A stretch of DNA of 64,000 nucleotides from the NCBI RefSeq assembly GCF_023336895.1, contig NZ_JAMBLT010000001.1:124001-188000 (forward strand), written 5' to 3'. The translations under genes were made by a program, and so were the position numbers. Below are positions 35,918-45,241 of the stretch, one piece after another (positions within the stretch are counted from its first letter, which is position 1; each line of letters opens with the position of its first letter). Under the pieces are notes generated by a model. It saw only the letters and a list, made by a program, of their open reading frames with translations, ran no database searches and was not told the DNA's origin. The stretch is from Parasutterella secunda (GTDB taxonomy: Bacteria > Pseudomonadota > Gammaproteobacteria > Burkholderiales > Burkholderiaceae_F).

Positions 35918-37537
35918 TTAGTAGCCGGGCGTGTACATGCTCGCTTTAATCGCAGCATGTAAATCTTGCGGTTTTTCGATGCCGGCAAGCCCCTTTTCAA
36001 ACGCGTATTCAGCCACCGCAACAGCAATTGCCTCAGAAATCGGGCGAATGTCATTGAGTGACGGATAGAGACTGCCGCGCTTGAGATCGTCTTCGCTGAC
36101 AAGTTCTGCCAACTTACGAGCAGCGGCCAAGAACATGCCCGTAGGCATCGTCTTTGCCTTCACAAACGTGGCAGCGCGCCCCAAAGCCGGGAACACGTAG
36201 GAATTATTACCTTGACGCGGCACAAAGGTTTGACCGTTGTAGTTCACTGTGTCAAAGGGAGAGCCCGAAGCGAAGAGAGCTCGACCATCAGAGAATTGGT
36301 AAGCCATCTCGGCCGTGCATTCAGCCTTAGAGGTCGGATTAGAGAGTGCGAAGACGATCGGACGTTCGTTAATAGCACTCATTTCACCAATCACCATGGA
36401 GTTAAAGGCATTTTGCTGAGCGGCCACACCAACGATGGCGGTCGGACGCAACTGCTGAATGGCTTGCAGGAAACTTTCTGCGGGTTGAGCATCGTGAGCG
36501 AATTGACGCTTGTGAGCAGACAAGTCGGTTCTTTGCGCAACGACCAACCCCTTGGAGTCAAAGAGGAAGCAACGCGTGCGAGCTTCTTCGATAGAAATGC
36601 CTTCTTCATCAGCAATAGCTTCAGCAATCAGATTGGCAATACCGGTTGCGGCTTCGCCCGCTCCTAAGAAAAGCACTCGTTGATCGGCTAACTTACCGCC
36701 CGTTACACGCAAAGCGGAATAAAAACCAGTCAAAGCCACACAGGCCGTACCTTGGATGTCGTCGTTAAAGCACAGGCTCTTATCCTTCCAGCGCTCGAGC
36801 AAACGGAAGGCGTTAGCGTTGCCGAAGTCTTCAAATTGAATGAGCACATTGGGCCAACGCTTGCGTGCGGCCATCATAAATTCATCAATCAATTCGTCAT
36901 AGCAGGCACCGGCCACACGTTCCTGACGTAAGCCCATATAAAGGGGATCGGCTAGATAGGCGGGGTTGTTGGTGCCAACATCAATCATCACCGGCAATGT
37001 TTTTTCCGGAGCAACACCGGCACAAGCCGTGTAAAGCGCAAGCTTGCCGACCGGAATGCCCATGCCGTTGACGCCTTGGTCACCCAAGCCCAAAATGCGC
37101 TGGCCATCGGTCACAACGATGACTTCGACATCATCTTGCTTGACGTTATCCAAAATCTTAAGAATTTGGCCCTTGTCTTTGATGGAAATGAAAAGCCCTC
37201 TGGCTTGCAGGAAATTGTGGCTGAATTTCTGGCACGCTTCACCAACCGTCGGCGTGTAGATAATCGGCATCACCTCTTCGATGTTATCGCACACCACTTT
37301 GAAGAAAAGCGTTTCATTGGTATTGTGCAGAGCATCGAGGTAGAAATAACGTTGGATGGGCAAGGGGAAGGTGCGCATGAAGGCCACCGAACGGCGAGCC
37401 TGTTCTTCAAGCGTTTCCACTCGGGAGGGCAAGAGGCCCCGAATACCCATTTGGTCTCTTTCTTCTTCGGTGAAAGCCGAACCGCGATTTTGAAGCGGAT
37501 TACGCAGGATATCCTGTCCGCAGCGAGAGCAAGTCAT
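35918..37537 (-). CDS. maeA: NAD-dependent malic enzyme
   Basis: Malic enzyme oxidatively decarboxylates malate to pyruvate. The 539 residues match the large bacterial/eukaryotic type: GSAFTEEERDQMGIRGLLP near the N-terminus, YTPTVGEACQKFS, VTDGQRILGLGDQGVNGMGI with the catalytic region, ELIDEFMMAARKRWP, FEDFGNANAF with metal ligands, CFNDDIQGTACVAL and VLFLGAGEAATGIANL for NAD. The N-terminus adds a small CSRCGQDI motif. I use the ATG at 37537; a TTG at 37552 is the alternative. A small GAGG/CCTC hairpin lies in the leader at 37563-37576. Confidence 0.95.
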   Translation of the reverse strand: MTCSRCGQDILRNPLQNRGSAFTEEERDQMGIRGLLPSRVETLEEQARRSVAFMRTFPLPIQRYFYLDALHNTNETLFFKVVCDNIEEVMPIIYTPTVGEACQKFSHNFLQARGLFISIKDKGQILKILDNVKQDDVEVIVVTDGQRILGLGDQGVNGMGIPVGKLALYTACAGVAPEKTLPVMIDVGTNNPAYLADPLYMGLRQERVAGACYDELIDEFMMAARKRWPNVLIQFEDFGNANAFRLLERWKDKSLCFNDDIQGTACVALTGFYSALRVTGGKLADQRVLFLGAGEAATGIANLIAEAIADEEGISIEEARTRCFLFDSKGLVVAQRTDLSAHKRQFAHDAQPAESFLQAIQQLRPTAIVGVAAQQNAFNSMVIGEMSAINERPIVFALSNPTSKAECTAEMAYQFSDGRALFASGSPFDTVNYNGQTFVPRQGNNSYVFPALGRAATFVKAKTMPTGMFLAAARKLAELVSEDDLKRGSLYPSLNDIRPISEAIAVAVAEYAFEKGLAGIEKPQDLHAAIKASMYTPGY

Positions 37538-37611
37538 TTTCAAGTATCTCAAAAGAAAAAACGAGGATTACTCCTCAGGAAAATACAAAGCTTAATTTTA
37601 GACTTTTCTTG

Positions 37612-38292
37612 TCAACCAAGTTTTTCAATTTGTGCCAAACGGCTCTTAGCGGTTTTGGCAGAGTCCGATTTCGGATAACGTTTGATCAGGGTATTGAGAG
37701 TCTTTTTAGCCTCATCAATCGCACCGTCACTTAATTCCGCGGAAGCTTTCAGCAATAAAGCTTCGGGAGCTTTGGGCGAGCTCGGATAAACCCGGTACAA
37801 ATTATTGGTTACCGTGATCGTGCTCTTGAAATTGTTGAGCGCGTAGTAGGAACTTGCGCGCCAGTAATCTACATCGGCCATGTAGGCGGACTTGGGCCAA
37901 GTCTTTTTAAAGGTATTCAACGCTTTCAGGCAATTGGAAAAATCACGATTTCTGAAAAGCTCCACCGCTTTTTCAAAGTCACGACGTTCAGCAGGCTTAA
38001 CGCTAATGACCCGACCGTTTAGTTCAACACGGGCCGGCTCCACCTCCACCAATCGCTTGTCCATCGTTTCAACCTGACGGGTGAGCTCCTGCATTTGACC
38101 AATCATGCGCTGGTTTTCCGCACGAAGGGCTTCAACCTGTCCCATCAAATCAACCTGCGCGCGCTGACTGGCCTTTAATTGTTCACGCAATTCCAAAATG
38201 GCCGTTCTCGCTTCATCATCGGCGAAGGCCCAAGCCGTTCCCGTTTGAGCGGCCACGGCCAACATCATGACTGCCAATAAAGTTTGACGCAT
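37612..38292 (-). CDS. cpoB: Cell division coordinator CpoB (YbgF)
   Basis: CpoB is a periplasmic protein that links peptidoglycan synthesis with the Tol-Pal constriction machine. The 226 residues have a signal peptide (MRQTLLAVMMLAVAAQTGTA, then WAF), an N-terminal coiled coil (about residues 25-75) for trimerisation, and three C-terminal TPR repeats (ending LIKRYPKSDSAKTAKSRLAQ). The ATG at 38292 has AAGGA upstream; a longer frame to 38340 has no site. It is the last gene of tolB-pal-cpoB. Confidence 0.93.
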   Translation of the reverse strand: MRQTLLAVMMLAVAAQTGTAWAFADDEARTAILELREQLKASQRAQVDLMGQVEALRAENQRMIGQMQELTRQVETMDKRLVEVEPARVELNGRVISVKPAERRDFEKAVELFRNRDFSNCLKALNTFKKTWPKSAYMADVDYWRASSYYALNNFKSTITVTNNLYRVYPSSPKAPEALLLKASAELSDGAIDEAKKTLNTLIKRYPKSDSAKTAKSRLAQIEKLG

Positions 38293-38364
38293 ACTATCCT
38301 TAATTTCTAATCGGACCGAAAACAGAGCGCGCCCGATCAACGGGCGCCTGTCTCAAACAAATTC

Positions 38365-38841
38365 TTATTTGGTGCGATAGATAATATCGACACGACGATT
38401 TTGTTGATAAGACTCTTCATCGTGACCCATGGCACGCGGACGTTCTTTACCGAAACTCACGCTTTCCATGCGATCCGAAGGAACGCCTAAAAGCTGCAGG
38501 CGATTTTCAACGCTGTCGCTTCTTTTTTGACCAAGGGCCAAGTTGTATTCACGACCGCCTCGTTCGTCCGTGTTGCCTTCCAAAACGACCGTTGCGCTCG
38601 GGTGTGTAGCAAGATACTGAGCGTGAGCTTCAATCATTGCTTGTGATTCAGCCGGCACGGTGTAGCTGTCAAAGGCAAAATAGATGCTCTGTTGGCTCAA
38701 AGGCGAATTGGGGTTAGAAAACGGGTCGCCGGCGTACTGAGCATCAGGACCATTGGGGTTTAAATCTACGGACGAGCAACCGGTTAAAAGAGCTCCGGCC
38801 AGACCTAAACTGACCAACAAAATTTTGCTTTTCAATTGCAT
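38365..38841 (-). CDS. pal: Peptidoglycan-associated lipoprotein Pal
   Basis: Pal anchors the outer membrane to peptidoglycan and is released by TolB during constriction. The 158 residues have a lipoprotein signal with lipobox LLTGC (Cys22) and an OmpA-like domain (SIYFAFDSYTVPAESQAM, then LEGNTDERGGREYNLALGQK with the peptidoglycan-binding Asp and Arg). Residue +2 is Ser, so it should be sent to the outer membrane. It lies 33 bases after tolB. Lnt, encoded at 54.5 kb, would acylate it. Confidence 0.97.
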   Translation of the reverse strand: MQLKSKILLVSLGLAGALLTGCSSVDLNPNGPDAQYAGDPFSNPNSPLSQQSIYFAFDSYTVPAESQAMIEAHAQYLATHPSATVVLEGNTDERGGREYNLALGQKRSDSVENRLQLLGVPSDRMESVSFGKERPRAMGHDEESYQQNRRVDIIYRTK

Positions 38842-38874
38842 TTAAAACTCCATCCAATAACTAAAAATTAAGTT

Positions 38875-40161
38875 TTACTGTAAAAGCGGTCCCCAAGAGG
38901 GTTCTCGGATATCACCGTTGGGACCGGTAAGGCGCGTCCTGACGCGACCGTCAAGGCTTACCGTTGCCAACACACCGCGTCCGCCTTCTTCGGTGGCATA
39001 AACCAAAATCTTGCCATTCGGAGCGAAGGTGGGTGACTCATCACGCATCGTATCGGTCAAAACCAACTGTGTTCCTGTCAATAAATCGAGCAACGTCACA
39101 CGGAAAGCCCCATTGAAGCGAGAGATGAAGGCGAGTTTATCTCCCTTGGGACTGATGGCCGGACTAATGGCGTACTCGGCACTATAGGTGATTCGTTCAG
39201 CAGCGCCGCCCGCCACAGCTTGACGATAGATTTGAGGCGAGCCGCCGCGGTCGGATGTGAAATAGACGTATTGACCGTCGGGACTGAAAACCGGTTCGGT
39301 ATCAATGCCCTGACTATTGGTGAAACGTCTGACATTCGTACCGTTTGTACTCATAAGGTAGATGTGCGTGCCGCCGCCCATAGACAAGGCCACAGCCATT
39401 GTCTTGCCGTCAGGGCTAAAAGCCGGAGCCGAATTATTGCCCTTGAAACTGGCGATTAAGCGGCGCTCTCCAGATCGAACATCATGCAAATAAATAACGG
39501 GCTTATTGGCTTCAAAGGACACATAGGTGAGCAGCAGTCCGTTGGGAGACCACATCGGAGAAATAATGGACTGATTACTCTTGAGCGCAGTCTGTGGATT
39601 GGCGCCGTCACTGTCGCTGACAACCAATTCGTATGACGCGGGGCCCCTTTGCAAAACGTAGGCCAAGCGCGAAGCGAAAATGCCTGACTCGCCTGTGAGC
39701 CGCTCATAAACAGCGTCCGCAATACGGTGAGCCGTCAAACGCAGATCGCCGCTACTGACCACGAACTGCTTTTCGTCAATCACTTTGTCCTCAACCGTAC
39801 CAAACAGCCTGTAATTGACGCGATAGCGAGTATCGGGCAGCTTTTCGATAGTGCCCATAACCAGTGCGGTCGCTCCCATTGTGCGCCAGAATTTAGCACG
39901 AGGCTTTTCGATATCCTCGGCCGGCAACTCACCCATTACTTTGAGTGCGCGAAAGGATCCGCTTCTTTCGAGGTCCGCGGTGACAACCGTTGACAAGTCC
40001 AACGGTGCGTTATTGGTTCCCTGAAATTGGGGGATGGCAATCGGCATTTGATTGGCACCCACCCCCGTAATTTCAATGCGAAGCTGAGCCCAAGCGGGCA
40101 AACTTGCCCCGGACACCAAACCGGCACCAGCGGCAAGCAACGTTCGACGGTTAATCTGCAT
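38875..40161 (-). CDS. tolB: Tol-Pal system protein TolB
   Basis: TolB is a periplasmic protein with an N-terminal alpha/beta domain and a six-bladed beta propeller that binds Pal. The 428 residues have repeats of the PD40 type (for example FSPDGKTMAVALS and FSPDGQYVYFTSDRGG). The signal peptide MQINRRTLLAAGAGLVSGAS (ending LPAWA) contains an RR pair (NRRTLLAAG) like a Tat signal. The ATG at 40161 has AAGGGA upstream. tolQRA are not in the window next to it, though tolB-pal-cpoB is the normal distal part of that operon. Confidence 0.95.
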   Translation of the reverse strand: MQINRRTLLAAGAGLVSGASLPAWAQLRIEITGVGANQMPIAIPQFQGTNNAPLDLSTVVTADLERSGSFRALKVMGELPAEDIEKPRAKFWRTMGATALVMGTIEKLPDTRYRVNYRLFGTVEDKVIDEKQFVVSSGDLRLTAHRIADAVYERLTGESGIFASRLAYVLQRGPASYELVVSDSDGANPQTALKSNQSIISPMWSPNGLLLTYVSFEANKPVIYLHDVRSGERRLIASFKGNNSAPAFSPDGKTMAVALSMGGGTHIYLMSTNGTNVRRFTNSQGIDTEPVFSPDGQYVYFTSDRGGSPQIYRQAVAGGAAERITYSAEYAISPAISPKGDKLAFISRFNGAFRVTLLDLLTGTQLVLTDTMRDESPTFAPNGKILVYATEEGGRGVLATVSLDGRVRTRLTGPNGDIREPSWGPLLQ

Positions 40162-40226
40162 GATCAATCCCTTAAAACGGATATCACAAAAAGTCAACTA
40201 AAGTGCTTTGATTTTAAAGCAAAAGA

Positions 40227-40258
40227 GGCGCCAGTCTGAGCGATTGGCGCCCTTTTTT
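40227..40258. terminator. Terminator after purH (bidirectional hairpin)
   Basis: GGCGCCA / TGGCGCC with an 11-base loop. On the minus strand it is followed by TCTTTTGC and closes purH; on the plus strand it has a run of seven T. tolB begins 66 bases further. Confidence 0.8.
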
Positions 40259-40294
40259 TCGATTGGTTACGATTGACGTAACCAAACAGCCGAA

Positions 40295-41848
40295 TTAGTG
40301 GCGGAAGTGACGTTCACCGGTAAAGACCATAACGATGCCGCGTTCGTCGGCAGCGTCAATGACTTCTTGGTCGCGGATCGAACCGCCCGGTTGAATCACA
40401 CAGCTTGCACCGGCATCCACCACGACATCCAAACCGTCTCTAAACGGGAAGAAGGCATCGCTCGCGACTGCCGTATCCTTCAAACTTAATCCGGCTTCTT
40501 CGGCCTTAATGGAAGCGATTCGGGCAGAGTCCACACGGCTCATCTGACCGGCACCCACACCCATCGTCATGCCGTCTTTGGCAAAGACAATCGTGTTGGA
40601 CTTCACAAACTTGGCCACACGCCAGGCAAAGAGCATGTCCTTGAGCTGTTGAGCCGTGGGCTGCTTCTTCGTTACCACGCGCAAAGCCTCTTCTGAGACC
40701 ACTTGCAAGTCCGGCGTTTGCACGAGAAGGCCGCCGCCCACGCGCTTGAAGTCAAAGTCGTTGTGATCGTCACCCATTTCGATCGTCAAAAGACGCAAAT
40801 TGGGTTTCTTCTCGAGAATAGCCAAAGCGTCGGCTTCAAAAGCAGGCGCCATGATCACTTCGGCAAATTGCTTGGAAATCATTTCAGCACAAGCGGCCGT
40901 TACCGGCGTATTGAAAGCCAAAATGCCGCCGAAAGCGCTCTTCGAGTCTGTCTTAAAAGCCTTGGCATAGGCTTCGGCGCTGTCAGCACCCACAGCTACA
41001 CCGCAAGGATTGGCGTGCTTGATGATGACGCAAGCGGGTTCTGCAAATTGGCGAACAGCTTCCCAAGCCGCATCGCTATCGGCAATATTGTTGTAGGACA
41101 AAGCCTTGCCGTGCAATTGCTTGTAGCTTGCCAAAAGGCCCTTACCCACATGCACTTCACGGTAGAAAGCCGCCTTTTGGTGGGGATTTTCACCGTAACG
41201 CATGTCCTGAACCTTCACAAATTGACGAGTGAAGCTTTCCGGGAAATCCTTCTTTTGCTTGTCTTCGTCCAAAGCCGTGAGGTAGTTGGAAATCATGGCA
41301 TCATAGCGGGCGGTGTGGCAGAACACTTTCTTTGCTAAACGCAAACGGGTTTCGGCCGTCACTTCGCCCTTTTGCTTTAATTCTTCCAACACTGAGGAGT
41401 AATCGGCCGGATCCACAACGACTGCCACGCTTTCATGGTTTTTGGCCGCAGCGCGGATCATGGTCGGACCACCGATATCGATATTTTCAATGGCTTCTTC
41501 AAATGTGCAATCGGGTTTAGCGATCGTTGCCTCAAACGGATAGAGGTTCACAACAATGATATCGATCGGATCAATGTTGTGGTCAGCCAAGGCTTTCATA
41601 TGTTCCGGATCGGGGCGGCGAGCCAAAATACCCGCGTGGATCTTCGGATTGAGTGTTTTGACACGACCGTCAAGCATTTCAGGGAAACCCGTGTAGTCGG
41701 CCACTTCCTGAACTTCGATTCCTGCTTGTGCGATCAGTTTGGCGGTACCGCCCGTGGAGAGCAGGTGATAACCCAAAGCGGCGAGTTCGCGAGCGAACTC
41801 CACAACTCCGGTCTTATCAGACACACTCAACAAAGCTTGTTTACGCAT
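40295..41848 (-). CDS. purH: Bifunctional AICAR transformylase / IMP cyclohydrolase
   Basis: PurH carries out the last two steps of purine synthesis. Residues 1-200 form the cyclohydrolase domain ([29 protein letters not shown], [16 protein letters not shown] [11 protein letters not shown]). The rest is the transformylase domain, with [13 protein letters not shown] holding the catalytic Lys-His and [19 protein letters not shown]. It ends in [10 protein letters not shown], as in most PurH. Length (517) is normal. It lies after fis and dusB; fis-purH is a conserved neighbourhood in betaproteobacteria. Confidence 0.97.
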   Translation of the reverse strand: MRKQALLSVSDKTGVVEFARELAALGYHLLSTGGTAKLIAQAGIEVQEVADYTGFPEMLDGRVKTLNPKIHAGILARRPDPEHMKALADHNIDPIDIIVVNLYPFEATIAKPDCTFEEAIENIDIGGPTMIRAAAKNHESVAVVVDPADYSSVLEELKQKGEVTAETRLRLAKKVFCHTARYDAMISNYLTALDEDKQKKDFPESFTRQFVKVQDMRYGENPHQKAAFYREVHVGKGLLASYKQLHGKALSYNNIADSDAAWEAVRQFAEPACVIIKHANPCGVAVGADSAEAYAKAFKTDSKSAFGGILAFNTPVTAACAEMISKQFAEVIMAPAFEADALAILEKKPNLRLLTIEMGDDHNDFDFKRVGGGLLVQTPDLQVVSEEALRVVTKKQPTAQQLKDMLFAWRVAKFVKSNTIVFAKDGMTMGVGAGQMSRVDSARIASIKAEEAGLSLKDTAVASDAFFPFRDGLDVVVDAGASCVIQPGGSIRDQEVIDAADERGIVMVFTGERHFRH

Positions 41849-41909
41849 AATTGCTGTCCTTAAAAATTAAAAAACGAAAAAACAAAACCTTCCGGCCCAT
41901 CCTCAGCCA

Positions 41910-42230
41910 TTAGATGAGCTTGTAAAACTGTAGCTTCTTGTGCAACGTGTTTCTGTTTATGCCGAGAAGCTGCGCCGCCGCACATTTATTGTGTCCCGTG
42001 CGTTTCATCACAAATTCAAGCAAGGGCTTTTCCACCGCTTGAATAACCATAGGATAGAGTTCGTGCTGCGGACGCATCCCGTTGAGCGTTTTGAAGTAAC
42101 TTTGCAAATTACGAAGAACAGCCGCCTCAAGCGACTCATCTTGTTCGATTGTCGCAGGCTTCATCATCAACGGGTTTTCGGCCATCACTTCTTGTTTTTT
42201 GATTGTATCGGAAACCATATCAATGAACAC
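41910..42230 (-). CDS. fis: Fis family DNA-binding protein
   Basis: Fis bends DNA and regulates rRNA promoters, recombination and phage functions. The C-terminal helix-turn-helix is clear (KPLLEFVMKRTGHNKCAAAQ then LLGINRNTLHKKLQFY). The N-terminus is uncertain: a GTG at 42230 (106 residues), an ATG at 42218 or an ATG at 42185 are possible, none with a clear ribosome site, and most betaproteobacterial Fis proteins are about 80 residues. It follows dusB on the same strand, the conserved dusB-fis operon. Confidence 0.9.
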   Translation of the reverse strand: MFIDMVSDTIKKQEVMAENPLMMKPATIEQDESLEAAVLRNLQSYFKTLNGMRPQHELYPMVIQAVEKPLLEFVMKRTGHNKCAAAQLLGINRNTLHKKLQFYKLI

Positions 42231-42252
42231 AAAAGAGAGAAAAAATCGTTAT

Positions 42253-43236
42253 TTATAACCAACCTTGCCGCTTGAAATAATCAAGCAGGCATCTGCCCTG
42301 CATGAGAGCATCCGGTGCCTGACAAAGATACGAGCGGACTTCTTCAAATCCGGGCCATCCCATCAGATACCATAAAAGGTGCTTTCTAAAAGTCATCACC
42401 GCGACCGGCTCAGGGTAACACTCAAAGTGCCACTGCCTGTGCGTCAGTATCGCCTCTACTTTCTCCTTACGGGAAAGTTCAAAAGGTACACCGCTTCGAA
42501 GCGTTTCTTTTATCTCTTTAAAAAGCCAAGGTCGACCCAGCGCCGCGCGGCCAACCATCACAGCCTGAGCACCGGTGTAGCGCAAAACGGCCGCAGCTCG
42601 ATTAGCATCGGCAATATCGCCGTTGGCCACCACCGGGATTGTCAGCTCAGAGGCTACTTGGGCAATGGTGTCGTACTCGACCTGACTTTCAAACGCCCCG
42701 GCCCTTGTTCTGCCGTGGACGGTAAGCATCGCAAAACCGGCTTCCTCGGCCCAATGCCCCACTTGAAGCGCATTTTTATGCGCCTCATCCCATCCGGTTC
42801 GGCATTTTAAGGTCACAGGAACTGCGCATTTCTGAGATACCTCGCCCAACGCTTCTAAAATTTTCCGGGCTTGTGTTTCTTCACGCATCAGGGCAGAGCC
42901 ACAGGCTACATTACAGACCTTTTTGGCCGGACACCCCATGTTGAAATCAATGACCTCAGCGCCCGCCTCAACTGCCCAATGAAACGCTTCGCTAAGTGCA
43001 ACCGGATCAGCCCCCAAGAGTTGCACTACCCGAGGGCACTCCTTATCAAAAAATTTCAACCTGGCTAAGGTTTTGCGGCTATTTCGCAATTGAGGGGCAC
43101 TGGCGAGCATTTCACCTACCGCATAATCGGCACCGAATTGGCGGCACAAACGCCTAAAAGGCGCGTCCGTCACTCCGGCCATGGGTGCTAGAAAAAGCAC
43201 ACCGTCAATACGGTACTGTCCTAAATTAAAACCCAT
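42253..43236 (-). CDS. dusB: tRNA-dihydrouridine synthase B
   Basis: DusB reduces a specific uridine in the tRNA D loop with FMN and NADPH. The 327 residues show the FMN barrel: LFLAPMAGVTDAPFRRLCRQ, INFNMGCP-like DFNMGCPAKKVCN with the catalytic Cys, PVTLKCRTGWD, LTVHGRTRAG, VVANGDIADAN and VMVGRAALGRPW. Length is typical. It heads the dusB-fis-purH run; together with Tgt, QueA and QueF it adds to the tRNA modification genes in the window. Confidence 0.96.
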   Translation of the reverse strand: MGFNLGQYRIDGVLFLAPMAGVTDAPFRRLCRQFGADYAVGEMLASAPQLRNSRKTLARLKFFDKECPRVVQLLGADPVALSEAFHWAVEAGAEVIDFNMGCPAKKVCNVACGSALMREETQARKILEALGEVSQKCAVPVTLKCRTGWDEAHKNALQVGHWAEEAGFAMLTVHGRTRAGAFESQVEYDTIAQVASELTIPVVANGDIADANRAAAVLRYTGAQAVMVGRAALGRPWLFKEIKETLRSGVPFELSRKEKVEAILTHRQWHFECYPEPVAVMTFRKHLLWYLMGWPGFEEVRSYLCQAPDALMQGRCLLDYFKRQGWL

Positions 43237-43297
43237 CAGGAAATTTCGCCCACAAAAACGCCACCGTATGGGTAGCCAGCAATGGTGTTATTTTAAT

Positions 43298-43324
43298 AAT
43301 GTTGCTCATTTTTTGAGCAACATT
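43298..43324 (-). terminator. Inverted repeat, probable terminator after murU
   Basis: An 11-bp perfect stem AATGTTGCTCA / TGAGCAACATT with a T-rich loop lies between murU and dusB. On the minus strand it is followed by ATTAAAAT, an imperfect T tail. Confidence 0.5.
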
Positions 43325-43409
43325 TCCGATTTTTCTGATTCAAAACAAACTATCCGTAGAAAAATAGTCATCCAAATTCAATATATTGTGCTTTAAAAAT
43401 AAAGAGTCT

Positions 43410-44102
43410 CTATTTTGAGAATTTCTGTCCCAAAGCTTCGAGCGCCTGAGGTGTTCCGACATTTTCCCAAAAACCAGTATAGACCTCCCCGCTCACGCGG
43501 CCGGCTTCAATGAATTGATCCAACCAGGGGAAAAGTTTGGCAAAAACAATCGGGACGTCGCGGAAAATTCGGGGCGAAAAAAGACCAATGCTTGAGTAGG
43601 TATACGTCCGAGCGTTTCTCGTCACAAGGCCATTGACCAACCCCATGTCGCCTTCAGGATGAAAATCCGGATTGGGCACCAAAATCAAATGAGCATCCAA
43701 CTGTCCTTCGCGGATTCGTTGAGCGGGTTTATCTAATAGAGCGGAAAAATCAAAGTCCGTTGCAATGTCACCCGCCACCACAATAAAAGGCTCGTCCCCT
43801 TCACTTAAAAGAGGAAGAGCTTTGGCGATGCCTCCGAGCGTCTCGAGCGACTCATCGTATGTTTGACCCTCAACGGAATAGTGAATATCAGCCCCCCGAT
43901 AATGTGTCCCCAGAGCCGGCAAAAATGTTTCTGACAAATGAGCTGTATTGATCACTATTTGATTAACACCGGCTCGAACCAAACCGTCAACGGACCAATC
44001 GATAAGACGCCTGTCACCAGCCTTTAGTAATGGCTTTGGCAATTGATCGGTTAGGGGCCGCATGCGCTTGCCGCGGCCTGCAGCCAAAATCATCGCTCGC
44101 AC
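43410..44102 (-). CDS. murU: N-acetylmuramate 1-phosphate uridylyltransferase
   Basis: This nucleotidyltransferase of 230 residues has the signature AMILAAGRGKRMRPLTDQLP followed by KPLLKAGDRRLIDW, then the metal Asp in VVAGDIATDFDF and ENVGTPQALEAL at the end. Together with AmgK, encoded ten bases upstream, it matches the MurNAc recycling path known in Pseudomonas putida, which feeds UDP-MurNAc directly and bypasses fosfomycin-sensitive MurA. The pair next to lptD is the same order as in pseudomonads. Substrate assignment rests on this context. Confidence 0.88.
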   Translation of the reverse strand: MRAMILAAGRGKRMRPLTDQLPKPLLKAGDRRLIDWSVDGLVRAGVNQIVINTAHLSETFLPALGTHYRGADIHYSVEGQTYDESLETLGGIAKALPLLSEGDEPFIVVAGDIATDFDFSALLDKPAQRIREGQLDAHLILVPNPDFHPEGDMGLVNGLVTRNARTYTYSSIGLFSPRIFRDVPIVFAKLFPWLDQFIEAGRVSGEVYTGFWENVGTPQALEALGQKFSK

Positions 44103-44111
44103 AACCGACTC

Positions 44112-45122
44112 CTAGAAGGTGTAGCCATACTGAGGCACACTGTCTTCAATCTGGTCAACCAAGAAAAGAAGCGCCTTTAATTCATCATAACGGTGTGCTG
44201 TCTGACGAACGTAATTGATGAAACGCGGAGTATCGGCCAAGTATTTGGACTTATTGTCGCGATAATTTAAGCGCGCAAAAATGCCCAAAATCTTCAAATG
44301 GCGCTGCAATCCCATCCACTCGACATCCTTCCAGAAAACACCGAAATCCTGCGGCACGGGAATGCAGGCCTGACGAGCTTTTTCCCAATAGCGAATAGTC
44401 ATGTCAATGACAAAAGTTTCACCCCAGCTGATGAAAGCGTCACGCAAAAGAGAGGCAATGTCGTAAGAAACAGGACCATAGAGCGCATCCTGATAATCAA
44501 GGATGCCCGGGCCGCCTTCGGGCACTACCATTAAGTTGCGGGGCATATAGTCGCGGTGCACAAATACTTTGGCTTGAGAGAGATTGTTTTGCAAAATTCG
44601 TTCAAAGCACACTTTGAGCAAAGCGCTTTGACGTTCATCCAAAGTCTTGTTGCGATGCTTGGCGATGTACCACTCGGGGAATAAATTCAATTCACGCGTA
44701 AGCGTTGCCCGGTCATACTCGGGTAAAACACCCGGTTCTGAAATACTTTGCCATCTCACAAGCGCGTCAATGGCTTCTGTCATCAATTCCCGTGCATTGT
44801 CTTCATTGAGAACATCCAAATAAGTCTTGTGGCCTAAATCACTTAATAATAAGAAACCTTGCTCGGGATTTTGCTCGTAGATATGCGGTACGGTGAGCGC
44901 GGCCTTCTCAAAAAGAGAAGTCACTCGGATAAAGGGACGAACATCTTCATGAGCGGGCGGCGCATCCATCACAATGAAGGTTTTACCGTTTTGATCGGCT
45001 ACACGAAAATAGCTTCTAAAGCCTGCGTCTGAACTGGCCGGAGCCTCGCTTTCAACGTTTAAAGCGTACTTGGAAGCGATACCGGACAACCACTCGCGGC
45101 GCTCATTTTGACGATCCGTCAT
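44112..45122 (-). CDS. amgK: MurNAc/GlcNAc anomeric kinase
   Basis: AmgK phosphorylates the anomeric carbon of MurNAc and GlcNAc. The 336 residues have a phosphotransferase (APH-like) fold: SDAGFRSYFRV for ATP binding, LLLSDLGHKTYL, the catalytic loop VHRDYMPRNLMV with HxD, and GILDYQDALYGPVSYDIASL with the metal Asp. The ATG at 45122 has GGGGAAAG seven bases upstream; another ATG at 45134 lies within that site. It is first in the amgK-murU pair and divergent from lptD, so both envelope units share an upstream region. Confidence 0.9.
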   Translation of the reverse strand: MTDRQNERREWLSGIASKYALNVESEAPASSDAGFRSYFRVADQNGKTFIVMDAPPAHEDVRPFIRVTSLFEKAALTVPHIYEQNPEQGFLLLSDLGHKTYLDVLNEDNARELMTEAIDALVRWQSISEPGVLPEYDRATLTRELNLFPEWYIAKHRNKTLDERQSALLKVCFERILQNNLSQAKVFVHRDYMPRNLMVVPEGGPGILDYQDALYGPVSYDIASLLRDAFISWGETFVIDMTIRYWEKARQACIPVPQDFGVFWKDVEWMGLQRHLKILGIFARLNYRDNKSKYLADTPRFINYVRQTAHRYDELKALLFLVDQIEDSVPQYGYTF

Positions 45123-45241
45123 GTCTTTCCCCATTTTTCTTTCACTTTGATGGGCGAAATTATGACACGGAGAGCGAAGAGCGCCAAGCGCTTCGGCTAT
45201 AATGGGCGAGTACTGTTTGACGAACCTAATTCATTCATTTC

